From contig NZ_AP024110.1 of the NCBI RefSeq assembly GCF_019703875.1, forward strand, positions 2,418,001 to 2,482,000: 64,000 nt of DNA, in the 5' to 3' direction. Within the stretch, counting starts at the first letter, position 1. Every line of letters starts with the position of its first letter. A program made the position numbers and the translations under genes. A model generated the notes under the pieces. That model worked only from the letters and a program-made list of their open reading frames with translations. It did no database searches and had not been told where the DNA came from. Below are positions 8,477-17,048 of the stretch, in pieces. The DNA comes from Methyloradius palustris (GTDB taxonomy: Bacteria; Pseudomonadota; Gammaproteobacteria; Burkholderiales; Methylophilaceae).

Positions 8477-8836
8477 ATGGACACTATTTTTTTAAGCGAA
8501 GTCAAAGTTGAAACTAAACTCGGCGTACCGGATTGGGAGCGTCTCAAACCGCAAACCATCATTCTCGACATCGAAATCGCCATGCCACACAGCAATAGCT
8601 GCCAGACTGATGAAATTGAAGACACTATTGATTATGGCGCAGTCGTTGCCCGCATTCGTCAAACACTGGCTGAGCGCAGCTTTAAGTTGGTAGAAGCTTT
8701 GGCTGAACATCTTTGCCAGATCATCCTCAATGAATTCGGCGCGCCATGGGTGAAGATTAAAGTGGCTAAACCTGGGATATTGCCAGGGCTGAAAGCTTTG
8801 GGTGTGGTCATCGAAAGAGCTCAAGACAAGGCCTAA
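8477..8836 (+). CDS. folB: Dihydroneopterin aldolase
   Basis: FolB converts 7,8-dihydroneopterin to 6-hydroxymethyl-dihydropterin in folate synthesis; in methylotrophs the pathway may also feed pterin cofactors. The 119-residue protein begins with DTIFLSEVKVETKLGVPDWER, shown here only in part as the family's LGV-x-x-WER element. It carries the conserved region DYGAVVARIRQ followed by FKLVEALAEHLCQIIL. It is divergent from plsY. The DUF2914 gene follows 50 bases downstream on the same strand. NudB, another folate pathway enzyme, is encoded elsewhere in the window at 36306-36785. Confidence 0.93.
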   Translation: MDTIFLSEVKVETKLGVPDWERLKPQTIILDIEIAMPHSNSCQTDEIEDTIDYGAVVARIRQTLAERSFKLVEALAEHLCQIILNEFGAPWVKIKVAKPGILPGLKALGVVIERAQDKA

Positions 8837-8886
8837 CGTAACTAAATTTCTAGCTCGCATAAACCGTTTAAATCATCGAATTCCAT

Positions 8887-9951
8887 ATGAAGCAGCGCAT
8901 AAAAAAATACTTGCCATTGGTCGCCTTTTTTAGTGGCTTCTTGTGGGATGAATTAACTATTGGCCGTCAAATCAACCCTTCCGATTTATGGATTTTGACG
9001 GGTTATTTGATAGTGGCTGGCCTGATTTTATATTGGATGGGTCACAGACGTCACGCCCACAGCCTGCTTGATGAAGCAGCACAACAAGCAGTAGAGACCA
9101 AAAAGCCAGAGTGGGTGAAGCGTGCCCCTCTATTCATTCTGCAATTTCTGTTTGGTGGTCTATTTAGCGCGCTATTTATTCTTTACTTCAAAAGCGCCAA
9201 TCACTTATTAGCCATTTTCTGGACTTTGGGTTTGGGGACTTTGCTGGTAGCAAATGAGCGCCTTGACCACCACTACCATCGATACACCCTCACCTGGGCC
9301 ATTTTTGGCTTGTGTGCCATTTTGGTATTCAACTTTGTGCTTCCTTTTGTACTGGGGAGCATTCTTTCTATTTGGTTTTACCTGAGCACCTTAGCAGGCG
9401 CCAGTCTCACACACTCTTTACGCAAAAAAACACCTGGCTGCCCAGGCCGTGCTGCGCCTGTTTGGGTGATTGCAGGCGTGTTGAGTTTGGCTTATTTCTT
9501 CGACTTTGTGCCACCTGTGCCTTTGGTCAAACGTGACATGCAGATTGGCTTAGACTTAACAAAATCTAATGGGGATATGGCCATCTCAGTTGAGCGTGCA
9601 CCTTGGTATAAACCATGGCGCCTGCTTTCTAACGATTTATATGTACCGAGTGGCGCTAAAGTCTATTGCGCTTCTTCTGTGTTTGCGCCCAGAGGCATCA
9701 ACACCACGCTTTATCACCGTTGGGAACATTACGATAAGCAGCATGGCTGGCAGACTGAGAACAGAATAGGTTTTGATTTATCAGGCGGTAGGCAAGGTGG
9801 ATTCAGGGGCTACACCTACAAACAAAATATTCAACCTGGTGAGTGGCGGGTAAAAGTCGAGGCTGAAAGCGGCAAAACTTTGACTGTCTACCGTTTTTAT
9901 CTTCACACCCAGCCTTTAGTCGACACACACCTAGAATCTAAAACTCTCTAA
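8887..9951 (+). CDS. Membrane protein with C-terminal DUF2914 domain
   Basis: This 354-residue protein has about six membrane segments in residues 8-207 (around 8-20, 36-51, 82-100, 106-122, 135-170, 192-207). A soluble C-terminal domain of about 245-343 matches the DUF2914 pattern: a VYCASSVFAP strand, LYHRWEHYD, then a YTYKQ-IQPGEWRVKVE region and a final VYRFYLH strand. The domain is probably periplasmic. DUF2914 has no known reaction. It follows folB at 50 bases on the same strand and is convergent with a lipoprotein gene. The assignment rests on the strand pattern, and no function is claimed. Confidence 0.75.
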   Translation: MKQRIKKYLPLVAFFSGFLWDELTIGRQINPSDLWILTGYLIVAGLILYWMGHRRHAHSLLDEAAQQAVETKKPEWVKRAPLFILQFLFGGLFSALFILYFKSANHLLAIFWTLGLGTLLVANERLDHHYHRYTLTWAIFGLCAILVFNFVLPFVLGSILSIWFYLSTLAGASLTHSLRKKTPGCPGRAAPVWVIAGVLSLAYFFDFVPPVPLVKRDMQIGLDLTKSNGDMAISVERAPWYKPWRLLSNDLYVPSGAKVYCASSVFAPRGINTTLYHRWEHYDKQHGWQTENRIGFDLSGGRQGGFRGYTYKQNIQPGEWRVKVEAESGKTLTVYRFYLHTQPLVDTHLESKTL

Positions 9952-9967
9952 AAGAAGTGGAAAGTAA

Positions 9968-10456
9968 TTACTGGCTAGCTGACTGCTTCTGCTCAAACGA
10001 GGCTTTAGCGCCAAACAAAGGCTCATTTTCTTTTTGGTTTTTTCTGTCATAGATCAGATTGTCACCCATCACCACGACTATCCAATCAGGATAATCAAAA
10101 GCGGCACCATTTCTCTTATCAACCCATGCCCCTACCAAACCACCTATTAGAATATTTCCATATACGCCATTATTTGATCGGGATATCAGTGTAGCCAAAC
10201 CTTCTGGCTGCCCATTCTTACTACATCTAGCCACTAGATTCAGTGCAGAGCGATGCACGTAGACGCTGTCATCCGTCCTCATATTCCATTCGCCGTTATC
10301 ATTTCTCAAGATGCAGTAAACATCGGTTACGGCGGCATTAGATTTATCAACTGTTGAGATTCGCACTGGTTGATTAGCGTCATAAATAACTGAGGCGCAC
10401 CCAGAAAGATTGGCTATGACCAGAAACAACAAGGCCAGATTGATAGAGTTCTTCAT
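9968..10456 (-). CDS. Hypothetical lipoprotein
   Basis: This 162-residue protein has a lipoprotein signal peptide of about 19 residues ending in the lipobox LSGC, so it should be lipid-anchored in the envelope. The mature part has no motif that names a function. Its segments VYCILRND and GLATLISRS and a glycine-rich hydrophobic stretch GNILIGGLVGAWVD resemble small surface lipoproteins with a glycine-rich hydrophobic stretch. No Asp follows Cys at +2 (the residue is Ala), so outer-membrane sorting is expected. It is convergent with the DUF2914 gene. Confidence 0.75.
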   Translation of the reverse strand: MKNSINLALLFLVIANLSGCASVIYDANQPVRISTVDKSNAAVTDVYCILRNDNGEWNMRTDDSVYVHRSALNLVARCSKNGQPEGLATLISRSNNGVYGNILIGGLVGAWVDKRNGAAFDYPDWIVVVMGDNLIYDRKNQKENEPLFGAKASFEQKQSASQ

Positions 10457-10609
10457 GATTTGTCTTTATGCGGCGCCCGATTAATTTTTTGAATATATCC
10501 CAATATTGATATTGCCAGACTCCAGCAAGTTGCAAATAAAACAAAAGCACTGCAAAAGACCGTCAATTCAGCAGATGGCGGGAAATTAAAAGCAACACAC
10601 AGTAATTAT

Positions 10610-11518
10610 CTACCCTCTGGGGTGGTGCATGGAGTGGAGTTGTTTCAATCGTTCCCGTGCAACATGGGTATAAATCTGGGTAGTTGAAATGTCGGCGTGG
10701 CCTAACAACATCTGTACAACGCGCAAATCAGCACCGTGATTCAACAAGTGCGTAGCGAATGCATGGCGTAATACATGGGGTGACATAGGCTTATGGATGC
10801 CTGCTAGCAGGGCATAACGCTTGATGAGGTACCAGAAGGCCTGGCGCGTCATACTTGCGCCGCGTTGCGTCACAAACAAGCTATCGCTCAGGCGCTTTTG
10901 CAATATCTCAGGACGACCTTCATTAAGGTAGCGAGCAACCCATTCAACAGCCTCTTCGCCTAAAGGCACTAAGCGTGTTTTGCTGCCTTTACCCGTGGCA
11001 CGTACCACGCCATCGCTCAGGCTAACTTCTGTGACTTTGAGGCCAACCAGTTCAGAAACACGCAAGCCGCTGGCGTATAGCACCTCTAGCATGGCGCGGT
11101 CACGCAGACCTATGGGGTCATCCAGATTAGGCGCCTGCAATAGCGACTCCACTTCATCTTCGCTCAGGCTTTTAGGTAGTGAGCGCGGTAATTTGGGTGA
11201 ATCAATTTGCAGGGTGGGATCTATACTGATTTTATTTTCGCGCAGGGCGAAGCGATAAAGGCGACGCAGGCTGGCAATAAGACGACTGACGCTACGTGGT
11301 TTGCTAGTGGGGAACCGGTATGCCAGATATTGCTGGATATCGCCTTGCGACACTTCTGCCAGATTCTTTGTTAACTGCTTTTGCAACCAGACAGCAAACT
11401 GGCTTAAGTCCTGCCGATAGCTATCGAGCGTATTGCGCGCAAGGCCTTCTTCTAGCCAGATACGATCAATGAATTCATCAAGCAGGCTTTGGCTGGGCTC
11501 GCTTAATGCCTCAGTCAT
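10610..11518 (-). CDS. xerD: Site-specific tyrosine recombinase XerD
   Basis: XerD works with XerC at dif to resolve chromosome dimers under FtsK control. The 302-residue protein has the N-terminal SAM-like core-binding domain (about 10-95) and the catalytic domain (about 115-290). The catalytic residues are all present: Arg153 (SGLRVSEL), Lys in TGKGSKTR (about 177-180), His248 and Arg251 (HVLRHAF), His274 (LGHADIS) and the nucleophile Tyr283 (QIYTHV). There is no sign that it belongs to a mobile element: it overlaps ogt by 8 bases, a core-gene context. XerD is preferred over XerC from overall sequence impression. Confidence 0.92.
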   Translation of the reverse strand: MTEALSEPSQSLLDEFIDRIWLEEGLARNTLDSYRQDLSQFAVWLQKQLTKNLAEVSQGDIQQYLAYRFPTSKPRSVSRLIASLRRLYRFALRENKISIDPTLQIDSPKLPRSLPKSLSEDEVESLLQAPNLDDPIGLRDRAMLEVLYASGLRVSELVGLKVTEVSLSDGVVRATGKGSKTRLVPLGEEAVEWVARYLNEGRPEILQKRLSDSLFVTQRGASMTRQAFWYLIKRYALLAGIHKPMSPHVLRHAFATHLLNHGADLRVVQMLLGHADISTTQIYTHVARERLKQLHSMHHPRG

Positions 11519-11996
11519 TCAGGTTCTTTTCTAGGCTTTTCTCATGATCCAGTAGCCATTGCTTGATCGCCAAACCATCCGCTTTACCCTGCATGAATCC
11601 TCCAAGGCCATTTTTAGCGACCACACGATGACATGGGATGAATAAAGGTACCTGATTAGCGCCACAGACATTGGCCACCGCACGCGGACCAGAATTGACC
11701 TTCTCGGCCAACTCACTATATGTCAACACTTGGCCTATTGGGATAGAGGCGATTGCTTGCCATACACGTTTCTGGAAATGCGTACCTTTGACCGCATAGG
11801 CAATCTCTAATGGGCTATGCGGATCATCGAAATAATGTGCCACTTGCTGTGCAATAGCACTTGCAAATGCGCTTGATGGCGGTTTTACGGGTTGCAATTC
11901 TGGCAACAAGTCGACTTCGACTAGAAAGTCATCTTGCGTTTTTATGCCTACCGCACCGAATGGTGCTGGAATGATTGCATCGTAATCTTTAGTCAT
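11511..11996 (-). CDS. ogt: Methylated-DNA--protein-cysteine methyltransferase
   Basis: This 161-residue suicide enzyme removes alkyl groups from O6-alkylguanine in DNA. The active-site motif PCHRV is present with Cys122. The upstream helix-turn-helix with GPRAVANVCGANQ supplies the arginine finger. QKRVWQAIASIPIGQVLTYSELA is the usual entry into the DNA-binding domain. The N-terminal ribonuclease-like domain is short. It overlaps xerD by 8 bases and is probably cotranscribed with it. The symbol ogt is used for the family; it could also be named ada-like or ybaZ-like, but the full PCHRV site excludes the latter. Confidence 0.9.
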   Translation of the reverse strand: MTKDYDAIIPAPFGAVGIKTQDDFLVEVDLLPELQPVKPPSSAFASAIAQQVAHYFDDPHSPLEIAYAVKGTHFQKRVWQAIASIPIGQVLTYSELAEKVNSGPRAVANVCGANQVPLFIPCHRVVAKNGLGGFMQGKADGLAIKQWLLDHEKSLEKNLND

Positions 11997-12040
11997 AGCA
12001 ACTATATTATTCCAAATCAGCTTAATTGGTACAGACGAAA

Positions 12041-12065
12041 AAAAGCCCCATCGCTGGGGCTTTTT
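12041..12065 (-). terminator. Terminator of the rpsP-rimM-trmD-rplS operon
   Basis: The stem GCCCCA/TGGGGC (12045-12050 and 12055-12060) has a 4-base loop and is flanked by A and T runs. It is 19 bases downstream of the rplS stop. On the minus strand the stem is followed by a run of Ts, so it should end this ribosomal operon. Confidence 0.85.
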
Positions 12066-12084
12066 AAATACCTGAAACAGGAAT

Positions 12085-12483
12085 TTATTCTGCTGCGTTT
12101 TCCGCTGGCATCACGTCTCTATCACGTGCTTTCAGCTTTTCTTTAATACGTGCAGATTTACCTGAACGCTCACGCAAGTAGTAAAGCTTGCTACGGCGTA
12201 CATCGCCACGGCGCTTCACTTCAATGCTGGCAATCAATGGTGAATAAGTTTGGAATGTACGTTCTACGCCTTCACCAGATGAAATCTTACGCACGATAAA
12301 TGATGAGTTCAGGCCACGATTGCGAATCGCAATCACAACGCCTTCATATGCCTGCACACGTTTACGCGTACCTTCAACCACGTTCACGCCTACGACAACG
12401 GTGTCGCCTGGTGCGAAGCTAGGAATGGTTTTACCCAAACGCGCAATTTCAGCTTCTTCTAATGCTTTGATAATATCAGCCAC
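12085..12483 (-). CDS. rplS: 50S ribosomal protein L19
   Basis: L19 sits at the subunit interface of the ribosome. The 132-residue protein shows the family features FAPGDTVVVGVNVVEGTRKRVQ (an SH3-like barrel), GLNSSFIVRKISSGEGVERTFQ, and the basic LYYLRERSGKSARIKEK. A C-terminal extension after the usual end (KARDRDVMPAENAAE) adds about 15 residues. It is the last gene of rpsP-rimM-trmD-rplS and is followed by a clear terminator. Confidence 0.97.
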   Translation of the reverse strand: MADIIKALEEAEIARLGKTIPSFAPGDTVVVGVNVVEGTRKRVQAYEGVVIAIRNRGLNSSFIVRKISSGEGVERTFQTYSPLIASIEVKRRGDVRRSKLYYLRERSGKSARIKEKLKARDRDVMPAENAAE

Positions 12484-12501
12484 TTGTTGCTCCTTCTAGT
12501 T

Positions 12502-13302
12502 TTACGAATCTTGTTCCTGCTCTAGCTTGATTTCACTGAGCAGCCGAGATTCCTCTTTTGACAACGACCTTGCGGCCAGTAAATCCGGGCGTCTTGCCCC
12601 GGTTCTTGCTAGCGATTGTTTCAATCGCCAATTCTTTATCTTTGCATGGTTACCCGAGAGCAATATCTCTGGCACTTTCATACCTGCGTATTCTTCAGGC
12701 CGCGTGTAATGCGGGCAATCCAGTAATCCATCTACAAATGAATCTTCAGCCGCTGAATCCGCATCGCCTAATACACCCGGCAACTGCCTGATCACTGCAT
12801 CCATCAGTACCATTACCGGCAACTCACCACCTGACAGCACATAATCGCCGATGGAATATTCTTCATCCACCATGCGAGTGAGCAATCGCTCATCCACGCC
12901 TTCATAGCGACTTGCCAATAATATCAAGCCTTCTTCTGCCGCCAGTTCCATCACGCTTTGATGCGTAAGCGGTTTACCTTGCGGAGACAGGTGAATCACC
13001 TTGCTTCGCTTAATACCTGCCTGTTGTTGCCTATCTTTTGCTGCATTAATCGTAGCTTCCAGCGGTTCCGCTAGCATCACCATACCTGGGCCACCGCCGT
13101 AAGGCCTGTCATCTACTGTCTTGTGATTATCTTTCGTAAAATCACGTGGGTTCGACAACGTTAATGCATAAATCCTGTTTTCAAGTGCTCGCGCTGTAAT
13201 ACCAGATTTGCTGATGGCATCAAACATCTGCGGAAACAGCGTGATGACATCAAATATAATCACGGGCTGCTTGTCAGGGTTGCTCAAAACTCCGCATCCC
13301 AC
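12502..13302 (-). CDS. trmD: tRNA (guanine-N1)-methyltransferase
   Basis: TrmD methylates G37 of tRNAs next to the anticodon and prevents frameshifting. The SPOUT knot motifs are present: RYEGVDERLL and EYSIGDYVLSGGELPVM. The substrate loop region DNHKTVDDRPYGGGPGMVM is also visible. The start is uncertain. A GTG at 13302 overlaps rimM by 19 bases. A TTG at 13287 overlaps the rimM stop. A GTG at 13263 gives a protein that begins at the usual family N-terminus (MIIFDVITLFP). The longest form is given here. It lies between rimM and rplS. Confidence 0.95.
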   Translation of the reverse strand: MGCGVLSNPDKQPVIIFDVITLFPQMFDAISKSGITARALENRIYALTLSNPRDFTKDNHKTVDDRPYGGGPGMVMLAEPLEATINAAKDRQQQAGIKRSKVIHLSPQGKPLTHQSVMELAAEEGLILLASRYEGVDERLLTRMVDEEYSIGDYVLSGGELPVMVLMDAVIRQLPGVLGDADSAAEDSFVDGLLDCPHYTRPEEYAGMKVPEILLSGNHAKIKNWRLKQSLARTGARRPDLLAARSLSKEESRLLSEIKLEQEQDS

Positions 13303-13832
13303 TCAACCAGCATTTCTTTGGCTGCAATATCAACACTCAAGACCACTTGGTCAATAAACGGAATCAAGCGCTCACGTTCACCTTTGACCACAATCACATC
13401 ATTTGCACCAGTCGCAAACACGTCGATAATTTCACCGAAATCCTGTTGCTGCTGGTTTTGTACACGCACACCGATTAAATCTGACCAGTAATATTCATCA
13501 TCATCTGGTTCTGGTAACAACTCACGGGGCACAGCTACTTGCATACCTTTACAGGCTAGCGCGGCATCTCTGTCATCAATGCCATCAAGCTTAACTACCA
13601 GCGTATCAACATGCAGCTTGATCGTTTCAACGCTATAGCTTTTCCACTGCATGTCTGTGTTTGCCAATACCCCTAACCTCGGCCTAGCTAGCCAGAACTC
13701 GTCGTAATCAAAAAGACTGTCCAGCGCTTCTGTATCGGGTAATACTTTGAGCCACCCATAAACGCCATAAGGGGCGACGATGCGCCCCATTACTACCATT
13801 TGGCTTGGAATGACTGTTTTGCCAGTTTTCAT
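13284..13832 (-). CDS. rimM: Ribosome maturation factor RimM
   Basis: RimM assists assembly of the 30S subunit head by binding S19. The 182-residue protein has the N-terminal RimM domain (VVMGRIVAPYGVYGWLKV) and the C-terminal PRC-barrel (DDDEYYWSDLIGVRVQN through ANDVIVVKGERERLIPFIDQVV). Its stop lies inside or close to the trmD start region, so the two genes are translationally close. It follows rpsP by 35 bases. Confidence 0.96.
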   Translation of the reverse strand: MKTGKTVIPSQMVVMGRIVAPYGVYGWLKVLPDTEALDSLFDYDEFWLARPRLGVLANTDMQWKSYSVETIKLHVDTLVVKLDGIDDRDAALACKGMQVAVPRELLPEPDDDEYYWSDLIGVRVQNQQQQDFGEIIDVFATGANDVIVVKGERERLIPFIDQVVLSVDIAAKEMLVEWDAEF

Positions 13833-13867
13833 AGCGACCGTTTTCTTATTGAAAACGGACTGAAAAC

Positions 13868-14119
13868 TTAAGCAGCGACAGCAGCAGCTTGCTTAACCAG
13901 ACGTGCAACGCTATCTGAAAGCTGAGCGCCGTGGCTACGCCAGTGGCTGATACGCTCGCTGTTTAAACGAAGACCTTCTTGGCCTTCTTTAGCAAGTGGG
14001 TTGTAAAAACCTACGCGCTCAATGAAACGACCATCGCGACGATTGCGTGAATCAGCAACTACGACGCTGTAAAAAGGGGTCTTCTTCGCGCCACCGCGGG
14101 CTAGTCGAATGATTACCAT
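13868..14119 (-). CDS. rpsP: 30S ribosomal protein S16
   Basis: This is the small-subunit assembly protein S16, first gene of rpsP-rimM-trmD-rplS. The family N-terminus MVIIRLARGGAKKTPFYSVV and the following VADSRNRRDGRFIERVGFYNP are diagnostic. The 83-residue length is normal. The promoter lies about 40 bases upstream. Confidence 0.97.
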   Translation of the reverse strand: MVIIRLARGGAKKTPFYSVVVADSRNRRDGRFIERVGFYNPLAKEGQEGLRLNSERISHWRSHGAQLSDSVARLVKQAAAVAA

Positions 14120-14158
14120 AATATGTGTTCTCTAATTAGTTTTTGCAGAAAGGGGCGG

Positions 14159-14188
14159 ATTTTACGTTATTTTTGATGTACTTGGCAA
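14159..14188 (-). promoter_or_regulatory. Promoter of the rpsP operon
   Basis: On the minus strand a -35 TTGCCA (14183-14188) and a -10 TAAAAT (14159-14164) are 18 bp apart. The GC-rich stretch CCGCCCC just after the -10 is typical of a growth-regulated discriminator. It is about 40 bases upstream of the rpsP ATG. Confidence 0.6.
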
Positions 14189-14241
14189 GGTAAATATTGC
14201 AGTTAGCCTCTGCAACTCCAAGCTTAGTTATTGATATAGCA

Positions 14242-14922
14242 CTATTGATAAGTCGTAGGATCAACAATGCCAGCTGAAGCAAACCCATCACGGCGAAAAC
14301 GGCAAGAATCACAAAGCCCACAGGCCTTGCCTTCCGCATCAGCTTGGTAGCAAGAAATGGTGATGCCGTAATCCACTCCCAGCGCGCTCCCCTGTTTGAT
14401 AATCTCGGCTTTGGTCATATCAATTAAGGGCGCATGCACAGTAATAGTTTTGCCTTCTACTGCCGATTTGGTCGCCAGATTGGCCATATCCTGAAAAGCC
14501 TTCACATACTCGCCACGACAATCCGGATAGCCTGAATAGTCGAGCGCATTTACGCCGATAAATATATCCTGCGCTTCAAGCACCTCAGCCCATGCCAAAG
14601 CTAGCGAGAGCATGATGGTGTTTCGAGCAGGTACATAAGTCACAGGGATGCCTTCAGTAGGTGACTCCGGCACATCAATCGCGTTATCAGTCAGCGCAGA
14701 ACCGCCAAACATGGATAAATCGAGCATGGCAGTGCGGTGGGCTTTAGCGCCCAGCGCCTTGGCTACATTTTTTGCGGCAACCAGTTCTGCAACGTGGCGT
14801 TGGTGATAATCCAGACTCAAGCAATAACACTCAAAACCTTGGCTTTTGGCAATCGCTAATACTGTGGCTGAATCCAGCCCACCTGAAAGAAGAATCACTG
14901 CATTTTTAGTGGTTTTGTTCAT
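14242..14922 (-). CDS. queC: 7-cyano-7-deazaguanine synthase
   Basis: QueC makes preQ0 from 7-carboxy-7-deazaguanine and ammonia with ATP, a step to queuosine in tRNA. The PP-loop SGGLDSATVLA is near the N-terminus. The zinc site appears as CYQADAEGKACGLCDSCRFRRDGF at the C-terminus, given here as four cysteines in C-x(8)-C-x2-C-x2-C. The 226-residue length is normal. Its ATG directly follows the queE stop codon, so the two are translationally coupled. It is the last gene of the tol-pal/que run. Confidence 0.95.
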   Translation of the reverse strand: MNKTTKNAVILLSGGLDSATVLAIAKSQGFECYCLSLDYHQRHVAELVAAKNVAKALGAKAHRTAMLDLSMFGGSALTDNAIDVPESPTEGIPVTYVPARNTIMLSLALAWAEVLEAQDIFIGVNALDYSGYPDCRGEYVKAFQDMANLATKSAVEGKTITVHAPLIDMTKAEIIKQGSALGVDYGITISCYQADAEGKACGLCDSCRFRRDGFASAGIVDPTTYQ

Positions 14923-15558
14923 TTACTTACCTGCGACTTCGCCCCAGAGTATTTTGTGTAATTGCACCTGCATACGCACTGGCAACTTATCTGCAAGTAT
15001 CCATTCGGCAAGCTGTGTGGGGTTCACTTGGTTATAAACAGGGGAAAAAAGCACGCTGCATTTTTTAGCTATCGCGTACTCATCCATCAGCTCTTTAGCC
15101 CATTCATAATCAGCATAGTCGCAAAGTACAAACTTGACCTCATCCAGCGGTTTAAGCCGCTGGATATTGCTCCAGACGTTATTCTCTAGCTCACCAGAAC
15201 CTGGGGTCTTGATATCCAGAATGACGGCTACACGATCATCCACACCTGTCGTATCAATCGCGCCACCAGTTTCGAGAGAGACTTGGTAGCCTGCATCACA
15301 GAGTTGGTTAAGTAAAACCAAACATTCTTTTTGCGCCAATGGCTCTCCGCCTGTCACGGTCACATAGCTGGCACCAAACTCAGCGACTTTGATCATGATG
15401 TCTTCAATCGACATATTTGAGCCGCCCTTGAATGCATAAGCCGTATCACAATAGACACAACGCATGGGACAACCCGTCAGGCGCACGAAAACAGTTGGCA
15501 AGCCAACGCGCGAAGATTCGCCCTGTAAAGAGTGAAATATTTCGTGGATACGGATCAC
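14923..15558 (-). CDS. queE: 7-carboxy-7-deazaguanine synthase
   Basis: QueE is a radical SAM enzyme that contracts the ring of 6-carboxytetrahydropterin to form 7-carboxy-7-deazaguanine. The Fe-S cluster cysteines are Cys30, Cys34 and Cys37 (CPMRCVYCDT). The N-terminal EIFHSLQGESSRVGLP and the VTVTGGEPLAQ motif match the family. It is immediately upstream of queC and about 20 bases downstream of cpoB. Confidence 0.94.
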   Translation of the reverse strand: MIRIHEIFHSLQGESSRVGLPTVFVRLTGCPMRCVYCDTAYAFKGGSNMSIEDIMIKVAEFGASYVTVTGGEPLAQKECLVLLNQLCDAGYQVSLETGGAIDTTGVDDRVAVILDIKTPGSGELENNVWSNIQRLKPLDEVKFVLCDYADYEWAKELMDEYAIAKKCSVLFSPVYNQVNPTQLAEWILADKLPVRMQVQLHKILWGEVAGK

Positions 15559-15577
15559 GGAAGTTGCTAAATGACGA

Positions 15578-16408
15578 CTACGATTTGATTGAATCTAGCA
15601 CCGATAAACGACGCTTTGCGTTTGGTGCTATTTCACTGCCTGGGTACTTGCTGAGTAATTCTTTCAGTGTTTTCTTTGCACTATCAATATCTGCCAGTTG
15701 AATCTGCGCATTAGCAATATTGAACATCGCATCTGGTGCTTTAGCACTATCAGGATAGGTTTTAACTAGCTTTTGCTGGGTCGCAATCGCGGCTTTATAG
15801 TTCTTTAATGAAAACTGTGAGAACCCTAATGAATATTGGGCTTCTGGCAATCGGGCACTGCCTGGATAGGTTTGGATAAACTTACCAAAAGCATCAAACG
15901 CCTCTTTGTATTTGCCAGTTTTTAACAATGTTTGGGCGGCATCAAAATCTTTTGATTCTGTTGGTGCTTCTACTGCTGAATTCGGGTTGATTGCACCTGC
16001 TGTTGGTGCATCAGTGGCTGCTGGCGTATTAACAGCCGAAGCTGGTGCAGCTGTTTCAATTTTACGTAACCTGCCATCTACATCTACATATAAGTCTTTT
16101 TGGCGTTGTTGAGCCATATCAAGATTATGGTTGGTGACTTCAAGTTGACCTTTTACATTGCTCAAATCCTGCTTGAGCTGGTCAACTTGGGTCAACAAAT
16201 CAATCAAGCCCTGACCTTTAATCACCGCCTCCATCGTGGCGATGCGCTGACTAAGTGCCTGGTTAGCCTGATTCTGGCTTTCCACTTGCTGCTGTAAATC
16301 GGCGATTTTCTTACGTGCTTCATCATCGCTGAATAAGCCCGCATGCGCCGTCTGCGTCAGCGCTAAAAACGCCAATGCAGAAGTTAAAACCAGAATCAGT
16401 TGTCGCAT
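15578..16408 (-). CDS. cpoB: Cell division coordinator CpoB (YbgF)
   Basis: CpoB is a periplasmic protein that links the Tol-Pal system to peptidoglycan synthesis by PBP1B during constriction. The signal peptide ends at about residue 23 (TAHA then GLF). A coiled coil with heptads at about 28-110 mediates trimerisation. A Ala/Pro/Thr-rich linker at about 118-150 follows. The C-terminal TPR domain (about 155-276) has the repeats DAAQTLLKTGKYKEAF, AQYSLGFSQFSLKNY and MFNIANAQIQLADIDSA. It lies directly after pal, the normal place. Confidence 0.93.
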   Translation of the reverse strand: MRQLILVLTSALAFLALTQTAHAGLFSDDEARKKIADLQQQVESQNQANQALSQRIATMEAVIKGQGLIDLLTQVDQLKQDLSNVKGQLEVTNHNLDMAQQRQKDLYVDVDGRLRKIETAAPASAVNTPAATDAPTAGAINPNSAVEAPTESKDFDAAQTLLKTGKYKEAFDAFGKFIQTYPGSARLPEAQYSLGFSQFSLKNYKAAIATQQKLVKTYPDSAKAPDAMFNIANAQIQLADIDSAKKTLKELLSKYPGSEIAPNAKRRLSVLDSIKS

Positions 16409-16440
16409 TTTATTTACCTTACCTAATAATCAGTAACTGA

Positions 16441-16968
16441 TTACTCGCCTTGGTAAACGATATCAGCACGGCGATTTTTGCCGCGTGAAGCTTCGTCGTC
16501 ACCGGTTGCCACTGGTTTTTCTTTACCATAGCTAACGGTTTCGATTTGCTTGTCTTGTACACCAAGCAAGTTCAATACTTTTTTCACAGCCACTGCACGA
16601 CGTTGACCAAGTGACAAGTTGTATTCGCTAGAACCGCGGTCATCGGTGTTACCTTGCAGAATCACTTTTGCATCAGCATGTGCCAACAGATATTTAGCAT
16701 GCGCTTCAACTAAAGGACGGAATTCTGATTTAACTTCATCTTTGTCAAAATCAAAATACACGCTGCGTTGTGACAGGATGTTGTTAGGGTCTTTTAATGG
16801 GTTCATGCTGCTATCAGAATCATTCATGCCAGATGTTTTAGCAGAATCATCCATAGGTGCAGAAACATTCTTATCAACTACAGGGGCTGCTGTCTCTTTT
16901 ACTGGCTTGCTTGAACAAGCTACCAGTGACAATGCCAATAAGATACTTACCAATACGCTTTTCTTCAT
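16441..16968 (-). CDS. pal: Peptidoglycan-associated lipoprotein Pal
   Basis: Pal anchors the outer membrane to peptidoglycan and binds TolB. The ATG at 16968 is chosen because it follows the ribosome site AAGGAGAT and gives a normal lipoprotein signal with lipobox LVAC (Cys18); the longer form starting upstream adds seven residues. The OmpA-like peptidoglycan-binding domain covers about 65-175 with VYFDFDKDEV, GNTDDRGSSEYNLSLGQRRA and SYGKEKPVATG. It sits between tolB and cpoB. Confidence 0.96.
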   Translation of the reverse strand: MKKSVLVSILLALSLVACSSKPVKETAAPVVDKNVSAPMDDSAKTSGMNDSDSSMNPLKDPNNILSQRSVYFDFDKDEVKSEFRPLVEAHAKYLLAHADAKVILQGNTDDRGSSEYNLSLGQRRAVAVKKVLNLLGVQDKQIETVSYGKEKPVATGDDEASRGKNRRADIVYQGE

Positions 16969-17048
16969 TCTTATCTCCTTAATAAACACATCAATTAAAC
17001 AAAACTAACTTACGAAACCATCTAACCATCACTACATTTACTACAAAA

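Noticed and set aside
10610..11518. Tyrosine recombinase as a mobile-element integrase
   Set aside because: It has XerD length and motifs and overlaps ogt in a core-gene setting, with no att-like repeats.
14136..14339. A 67-codon open frame between rpsP and queC
   Set aside because: It overlaps the queC 3' end in another frame and the rpsP promoter region, and has no family match.
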